Of a DNA stretch of 10,464 bases, positions 6,479 to 10,464 are shown piece after piece. How positions within the stretch are numbered: position 1 is the first letter of the stretch; each line of letters begins with the position of its first letter. The stretch comes from Veillonellaceae bacterium (GTDB lineage Bacteria; Bacillota; Negativicutes; Veillonellales; Veillonellaceae): NCBI GenBank assembly GCA_900765165.1, contig CAAFQR010000184.1:1-10464 (forward strand), written 5' to 3'. A program made the position numbers and the translations under genes. The notes beneath the pieces were generated by a model. It saw only the letters and a program-made list of their open reading frames with translations, did not search any database and was not told where the DNA came from.

Positions 6479-9013
6479 TTATGCCTTTTTATCCGTATCT
6501 CGTAAGTAGTAAATAATCAAATGAATCGCTGTAAGCAGTTCTTTTCTATCTTTTTCTACACGTACCCATTCGTGAAGTTTCTTTGTAAAGGTATTATAGA
6601 TATTCATTACCGCATCATATTCTTCTTGCGAACCACGTCGTTGTGGCTGTAAACGCGCTAACGTATATAACAGACGTGCGATATTTAACTTGCCTTCTTC
6701 TTTAGTCGCTTGTCGCTGAATATCTTCAATAAGTAACATGAATTTGTATAACATGCTCTTACCAATTGGCAGCTTAGGTTTGCCTCCTATATCCAGTAAA
6801 TCCCGGAATAAAGCAACTTTTTCATCACACACACCCGTAATGAAGTCTTGCCACTTATGAATGTGATTGCACTGCAACTCTTCACCGTTAGCATTCGTTT
6901 CAAAGCCAAACAAGGCCAAGCTATCTTTTTCCGGATTACCTTTAGCTGCACTTTCTAATTGACCCGTCAATTCAGCCATTTTACTAATCGGATATTTCGG
7001 CGTAAATAAGGCTAAGCCACCGGAAAGGGTGATTTTACCGCCAGTGAAACGGTCTAAAGCCTTGCGAATATCGACTGCCAGTTCCAATAATTCATTCCAG
7101 GCACCAACGATAAATACATCATCACCGCCGGAGTAAATAATATGAACATTACGCTTACCGCCCTCTTTCTTTTGCCAGAAAGAGAACGCCTCTCTTTTGG
7201 AGCCATCAGCGCTGTTCATTTCACCAGCGGCCAGCTTGTTAACAGCCACTTTAAAGAACAGCGATAAATCGCGAGACAAATCCGCATAGCGCGTAAAGGT
7301 CGCATACTTAAACGGGTCATTGCCGGCATCGCCAATAAAACCACTAATGAAGGCAGCACCAAGATTATCTACGTCCGCGCGGAGCACGCCCAGTCGATTA
7401 ATGCCCTTGCCGTCTTCGCCGCTTAACGCAGAAAGCTCGGTGAAATCCAGAACCTGGTTGTAGTGATTCTTTGTTACATAATCGGCTAACCAAACGCGCT
7501 GACTAACAAGTTCACCGGTAACTGCTTTATTGCGGCCGTAAATGCGGATAATCTCATGGTCTTGCGTGAAATTCTTCGTCAACGCAGCTTCGGAGACTAC
7601 ATATAAATATACGCCATCGCCATAAACAGGCATACGATGTAAACCACTATCTGCGCCTTCATCAGTCGGCTTTGCCACTACAAAACAACTGTCCGAAAGC
7701 TTCGCCAAGTCAGAACCCAACTGGAACAAACCACTGCACACCGGGCATGCTTCTCGTTCATCATCGTCGCCATAAGGCTGTAATTCTGCCGTCGACGTAT
7801 GGCAAATCAAGCATTCGCGGCTCCCCGTTTTCACCTGATTGTATTCACTGGTACCGCTAAACAAATCCTTCAATACAGATTTGCTGTATCTATTAGATTT
7901 TTCATGTGCCACTGCTTCACTGACACGGACAAAGCAGTTGCGCTGTTCACTGGAAGTGCGCAAATCCTCAGCCGTACACGTAGCGGCACCCATTGCCAAA
8001 TACACGCTATTACCAATATGCGTCAACAACCACTGATTAATAGCATGACTCATTCGTTCAATACATTCCTTAGCTTGCTGCGTATTCGGCAACAGCAAAT
8101 AAAAATGACCGCCACCAACATACAGCACATTAACGCGACTTACGCCCACTTCAGCCAACACTTCATCAATGAGGTGTTCTAGCAAAATTTCCAAGTAAAA
8201 TGAACGGCCTCGCAAGGACTTGAGTGCCCCTTTAGACGGAATCGTGTAGATAAAATTCTGGATACCCGAGAAGTCCCCGGAGACTAATAAAAAGGCTTCT
8301 TTCTTTCTGAAATCAGCCACCTTAGACAAACATTCCGTTTTATAATCCGAAATACCCTGTTCATCAAAATAGTGCGCCATGCAAACGGCAACGGCAGCAG
8401 TAATCTTAGAATGCATATACAACGAAATATCGGCCAGTTCAGACTTATTGGTACTAGAAGGAATATAGGCCGTCGTATCTTCATAGAAACGCAAAATTTC
8501 ATCACAATTCAATTGGTTAATCGTCGCTTGCGAGAAATTATAGCGCAATGTTTCTACAATCTTCTTATATTGATCAGGCGAAGCCTTAATATCACCTTTG
8601 GTTGGATAGTTGAATGCACCCGATGCATCTAGGCCACGTAATACATACTGACTGGAATCAGCACTAACGGCGCCTCCAAACGCTGTGAATACTGATTTCA
8701 AAGGTAGCTGTGCATCAAATCCCGCATCATCGCCTTCTAAGCTTCTTCTATCAATACCAGACGCAATATTATCTGCTTCATACACGATATATGCCCAATC
8801 ATCATTAGCAACTGATGATGAGCTTAATCGACTCCCGTGGTGATAATTGACGCAATGCAAAATCTGACGGCTTTCTTCGGTAGTATCTAAATACTGCTTT
8901 AAGAACGTCACGCCGGCTGCAGAGTGATTACCTACCGAATGATCAGCACGATATAAAATCTTGCCAATATCATGTAACAGTGCGCCCTTTATCAACGCAT
9001 CATACTGATTCAT
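6479..9013 (-). CDS. cas10: Cas10/Csm1, HD nuclease and cyclic-oligoadenylate synthase
   Basis: The product is 844 aa, a little longer than many Csm1 proteins. It is the large subunit of the Csm complex: on target RNA binding it degrades single-stranded DNA and turns ATP into cyclic oligoadenylate, the messenger for Csm6. The HD domain starts at once, with H14-D15 (LLHDIGKIL) and NYHHG at residues 56-60. The first Palm region follows from about residue 230 (SGDFSGIQNFIY, then YVGGGHFYLLLPN). A zinc-binding insert has C401, C404, C423 and C426 (CLIC...CPVC). The second Palm carries the active-site GGDD at residues 629-632 (YSGGDDVF), and the C-terminal helical domain ends the protein. The start is the ATG at 9013, 7 nt after AGGGGG; a TTG two codons earlier is too close to that site. 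It is the first gene of the operon. Confidence 0.97.
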   Translation of the reverse strand: MNQYDALIKGALLHDIGKILYRADHSVGNHSAAGVTFLKQYLDTTEESRQILHCVNYHHGSRLSSSSVANDDWAYIVYEADNIASGIDRRSLEGDDAGFDAQLPLKSVFTAFGGAVSADSSQYVLRGLDASGAFNYPTKGDIKASPDQYKKIVETLRYNFSQATINQLNCDEILRFYEDTTAYIPSSTNKSELADISLYMHSKITAAVAVCMAHYFDEQGISDYKTECLSKVADFRKKEAFLLVSGDFSGIQNFIYTIPSKGALKSLRGRSFYLEILLEHLIDEVLAEVGVSRVNVLYVGGGHFYLLLPNTQQAKECIERMSHAINQWLLTHIGNSVYLAMGAATCTAEDLRTSSEQRNCFVRVSEAVAHEKSNRYSKSVLKDLFSGTSEYNQVKTGSRECLICHTSTAELQPYGDDDEREACPVCSGLFQLGSDLAKLSDSCFVVAKPTDEGADSGLHRMPVYGDGVYLYVVSEAALTKNFTQDHEIIRIYGRNKAVTGELVSQRVWLADYVTKNHYNQVLDFTELSALSGEDGKGINRLGVLRADVDNLGAAFISGFIGDAGNDPFKYATFTRYADLSRDLSLFFKVAVNKLAAGEMNSADGSKREAFSFWQKKEGGKRNVHIIYSGGDDVFIVGAWNELLELAVDIRKALDRFTGGKITLSGGLALFTPKYPISKMAELTGQLESAAKGNPEKDSLALFGFETNANGEELQCNHIHKWQDFITGVCDEKVALFRDLLDIGGKPKLPIGKSMLYKFMLLIEDIQRQATKEEGKLNIARLLYTLARLQPQRRGSQEEYDAVMNIYNTFTKKLHEWVRVEKDRKELLTAIHLIIYYLRDTDKKA

Positions 9014-9058
9014 CAGCAAACCCCCTTAACTAACTACGAGATACATACACTTAATTAC

Positions 9059-9086
9059 ATTATAGAAAACACAACGCATTTGTCAT
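9059..9086 (-). promoter_or_regulatory. Sigma-70-type promoter of the csm operon
   Basis: On the minus strand, ATGACA (9086-9081, five of six bases of TTGACA) is followed after 16 bp by a perfect TATAAT (9064-9059). Transcription would start near 9052, leaving a leader of about 40 nt before the cas10 ATG. Confidence 0.7.
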
Positions 9087-9158
9087 TGAACTACAAGTTC
9101 ACTCTCCCTCCAATATCTGAACAGCTCCTAACAGTCTATATGATATACATCTCCAAAA

Positions 9159-9176
9159 TAAGCATATACATGCTTA
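9159..9176. repeat. Small palindrome upstream of the csm promoter
   Basis: TAAGCAT-ATAC-ATGCTTA has two perfect 7-bp arms around a 4-nt centre, about 70 bp upstream of the -35 box of the csm operon. It could be a binding site for a dimeric regulator, but a palindrome this short can occur by chance. The rest of 9090-9258 is AT-rich and holds nothing else I can name. Confidence 0.3.
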
Positions 9177-9258
9177 CTATATTCAACATAACTACTGAAA
9201 ACTCCTTTGTTTTGCTCAGTTTTAATCTTGAATTAAATTCAACAGCTATCAATATAAC

Positions 9259-9309
9259 AAAAAGCCCAACGATCAAAAGCATGATAAAACGCCTGTCGTT
9301 GGGCTTTTT
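9259..9309. terminator. Bidirectional terminator between array 2 and the csm operon
   Basis: AAAAAGCCCAACGA (9259-9272) and TCGTTGGGCTTTTT (9296-9309) form a perfect 14-bp stem around a 23-nt loop, with A/T runs that give a U-tract in either direction. It lies directly after the last repeat of array 2 in the leftward direction, so it should end the pre-crRNA before the csm promoter. Confidence 0.9.
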
Positions 9310-9316
9310 GTGTTGA

Positions 9317-9946
9317 TTTTTAGACCCCGTACTGGGGATGTAATTTAGAACGTATTGTTATATTTCAATGTATACTAGGAGGTCACATCAGTTTCCGCCC
9401 CCGTACTGGGGATGTAATTTAGAACGCATCGTACTTCGTGAAAGAAGAAAGAACATACAAAAACAAGTTTCCGACCCCGTACTGGGGATGTAATTTAGAA
9501 CAAGTGTTTTATTCTAAAAGGAGGTCATATTATGACTGTTTCCGACCCCGTACTGGGGATGTAATTTAGAACGCTGCAAGAATTGTAGATGACCATGACT
9601 TCTGGACGATTGGTTTCCGACCCCGTACTGGGGATGTAATTTAGAACTTATTGAGGTTATAAAGGGTAGACTTGAAAAAGTCTACTGGTTTCCGACCCCG
9701 TACTGGGGATGTAATTTAGAACTATTGTTTACAGTCCATAAAAATACCCTTGGTAAAAGTAAAGGTTTCCGACCCCGTACTGGGGATGTAATTTAGAACT
9801 ACTCTCGCTAATTGTTTTATAGGTCAACTCAAATTGACGTTTCCGACCCCGTACTGGGGATGTAATTTAGAACCTGTTTTATGATATGTTGGTCGTGTAG
9901 AAGGGCTTTCAGTTTCCGACCCCGTACTGGGGATGTAATTTAGAAC
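9317..9946 (-). CRISPR. CRISPR array 2 (complete, 9 repeats, 8 spacers)
   Basis: Repeats of 35 nt begin at 9317, 9391, 9467, 9538, 9613, 9688, 9765, 9839 and 9912; spacers are 36-42 nt. On the minus strand each repeat has the CCCC-AGTAC-GGGG hairpin and ends TCGGAAAC, as in array 1, so transcription is leftward from the leader at 9947 and above. Decay is at the expected distal end: the 9317 copy has three changes at its plus-strand start (TTTTTAGACC instead of GTTTCCGACC), and the 9391 copy has one (A to C at 9398). The remaining seven copies are identical. The newest spacer is 9874-9911. This array shares processing with array 1, but its repeats differ at two fixed positions. Confidence 0.98.
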
Positions 9947-10125
9947 AGCACCCTTTAAAACCCGCATCATTACTGACTCAAATGCACCAAAACCGGCGCT
10001 GATAGAAGTTTGATTTACAATATCAATGTTTTCTTTCAAAAACATGCCATAAGTTAAGCATTCATCTATACCGGCGCAGATTGAGCTCTGTAATTTCAAG
10101 ATTCAAAAAGACTTCCTATGCCATC
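9947..10125 (-). promoter_or_regulatory. Leader of CRISPR array 2
   Basis: This stretch is paralogous to the leader of array 1, with AGYACCCTTTA at the repeat border, boxes CCGGCGCTGAT (9993-10003) and CCGGCGCAGAT (10071-10081) exactly 78 bp apart, and TCAAGATTCAA at 10096-10106. All distances from the repeat match leader 1. The outer palindrome of leader 1 is only weakly kept here. An open frame of 91 codons crosses the leader and the last repeats, but has no coding character. Confidence 0.8.
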
Positions 10126-10134
10126 AGTATATCA
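10126..10134 (-). promoter_or_regulatory. Extended -10 promoter of CRISPR array 2
   Basis: The minus strand reads TGATATACT, within TTGTGATATACTG, matching TTGTGTTATACTG upstream of array 1. There is no convincing -35. Transcription would begin near 10119 and run through about 170 nt of leader into the array. Confidence 0.55.
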
Positions 10135-10168
10135 CAAACACTCATTCCACGCCTATAGTACTGTCATT

Positions 10169-10464
10169 TCAAAACAAAAACTCCATTTGCCCATCAAAAT
10201 AGCTTTTCTGCTTCGCTTCTTTCACAACATCCCCTTCTTCCAAGTGCCCAATGAGTAGCGGCGATTTCGGGTCGTGCAGTCTCATGTTTTGCACCACCGT
10301 TTGCCAATCGTAGTTCGCGTAGCAGTAACGACAGCCATGACCGCAGGTATTATAAGTACCGATATCGTTACCCAGTAAGCACTCACAGCTTTCGCGAGGC
10401 GGCTTCAGTTGTTTGGGTACGATGAGCTTAGCACCGATGGCATCTTCCAAAACGTTTTGGGTCA
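10169..10464 (-). CDS. DUF1848 family protein (C-terminal part, runs off the window)
   Basis: About 97 codons are visible, open to the right edge, ending at a TGA at 10171-10169. The cysteine pattern NTCGHGCRYCYANYD (C-x3-C-x2-C) next to DIGTYNTC is the signature of the C-terminus of DUF1848 proteins, usually around 300 aa; the motif resembles the iron-sulfur site of radical SAM enzymes, and the function is unknown. The TTG at 10450 is not a credible start, because the frame stays open upstream and the family is far longer. It is probably a host gene bordering the CRISPR locus and not part of it. I see no clear terminator between its stop and the array 2 promoter. Confidence 0.8.
   Translation of the reverse strand, partial: TQNVLEDAIGAKLIVPKQLKPPRESCECLLGNDIGTYNTCGHGCRYCYANYDWQTVVQNMRLHDPKSPLLIGHLEEGDVVKEAKQKSYFDGQMEFLF

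Noticed and set aside
9080..9316. Plus-strand open frame of 78 codons upstream of cas10
   Set aside because: It runs through the csm promoter region and into the bidirectional terminator, and shows no ribosome binding site or recognisable domain.
9824..10099. Minus-strand open frame of 91 codons across leader 2 and the newest repeats
   Set aside because: It is made of leader, repeat and spacer sequence and is explained by the CRISPR array.
10169..10450. A complete small radical-SAM-like protein starting at TTG 10450
   Set aside because: The frame is open to the window edge and the cysteine motif belongs to the C-terminus of the much longer DUF1848 family.

Overview
The window holds a nearly complete type III-A (Csm) CRISPR-Cas locus, all on the minus strand, with a CRISPR array on each side. 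Codon use, AT-rich intergenic DNA, strong Shine-Dalgarno sites and the neighbouring DUF1848-type gene suggest a low-GC Firmicute. A Negativicutes such as a Veillonella relative is my guess. That placement is inference, because no rRNA or housekeeping marker is present.

Layout, read in the direction of transcription (right to left). At the right edge is the 3' part of a DUF1848 family gene (10464-10169). Next come the promoter and leader of CRISPR array 2 (about 10134-9947) and array 2 itself (9946-9317; 9 repeats, 8 spacers). A 14-bp-stem bidirectional terminator (9309-9259) insulates the array from the cas operon. The operon promoter (9086-9059) is followed by cas10/csm1, csm2, csm3, csm4, csm5, cas6 and csm6 (9013-1031), tightly packed with overlaps or short gaps. 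A terminator (989-948) closes the operon. Beyond it lie about 58 codons of the C-terminus of cas1 (921-745), an intact cas2 (705-424), a second leader (427-245) and array 1 (244-1, running off the left edge).

How it works, from family knowledge. Array transcripts are cut by Cas6 below the CCCC/GGGG hairpin of the 35-nt repeat, leaving an 8-nt TCGGAAAC handle. Cas10, Csm2, Csm3, Csm4 and Csm5 assemble on the crRNA. Csm3 cuts complementary RNA through D39. Cas10 carries an intact HD nuclease motif (H14-D15) and an intact GGDD cyclase motif (residues 629-632), so it can cut DNA and make cyclic oligoadenylate. Csm6 (CARF plus HEPN, R378/H383) would be the cyclic-oligoadenylate-activated RNase. 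Interference therefore looks complete, but adaptation is broken because only the cas1 tail remains.

The most interesting points are as follows. (1) cas1 has been reduced to its tail while cas2 stays open. (2) The two leaders are paralogous, align without gaps for about 160 bp, carry two CCGGCGC(T/A)GAT boxes exactly 78 bp apart, and share a TGnTATACT promoter that in array 1 sits inside the last codons of cas2. (3) The two arrays have repeats differing at two fixed positions. (4) An unusual share of spacers cover ribosome-binding-site/start-codon regions or hairpins. No previously unknown system is evident; the novelty lies in these details.
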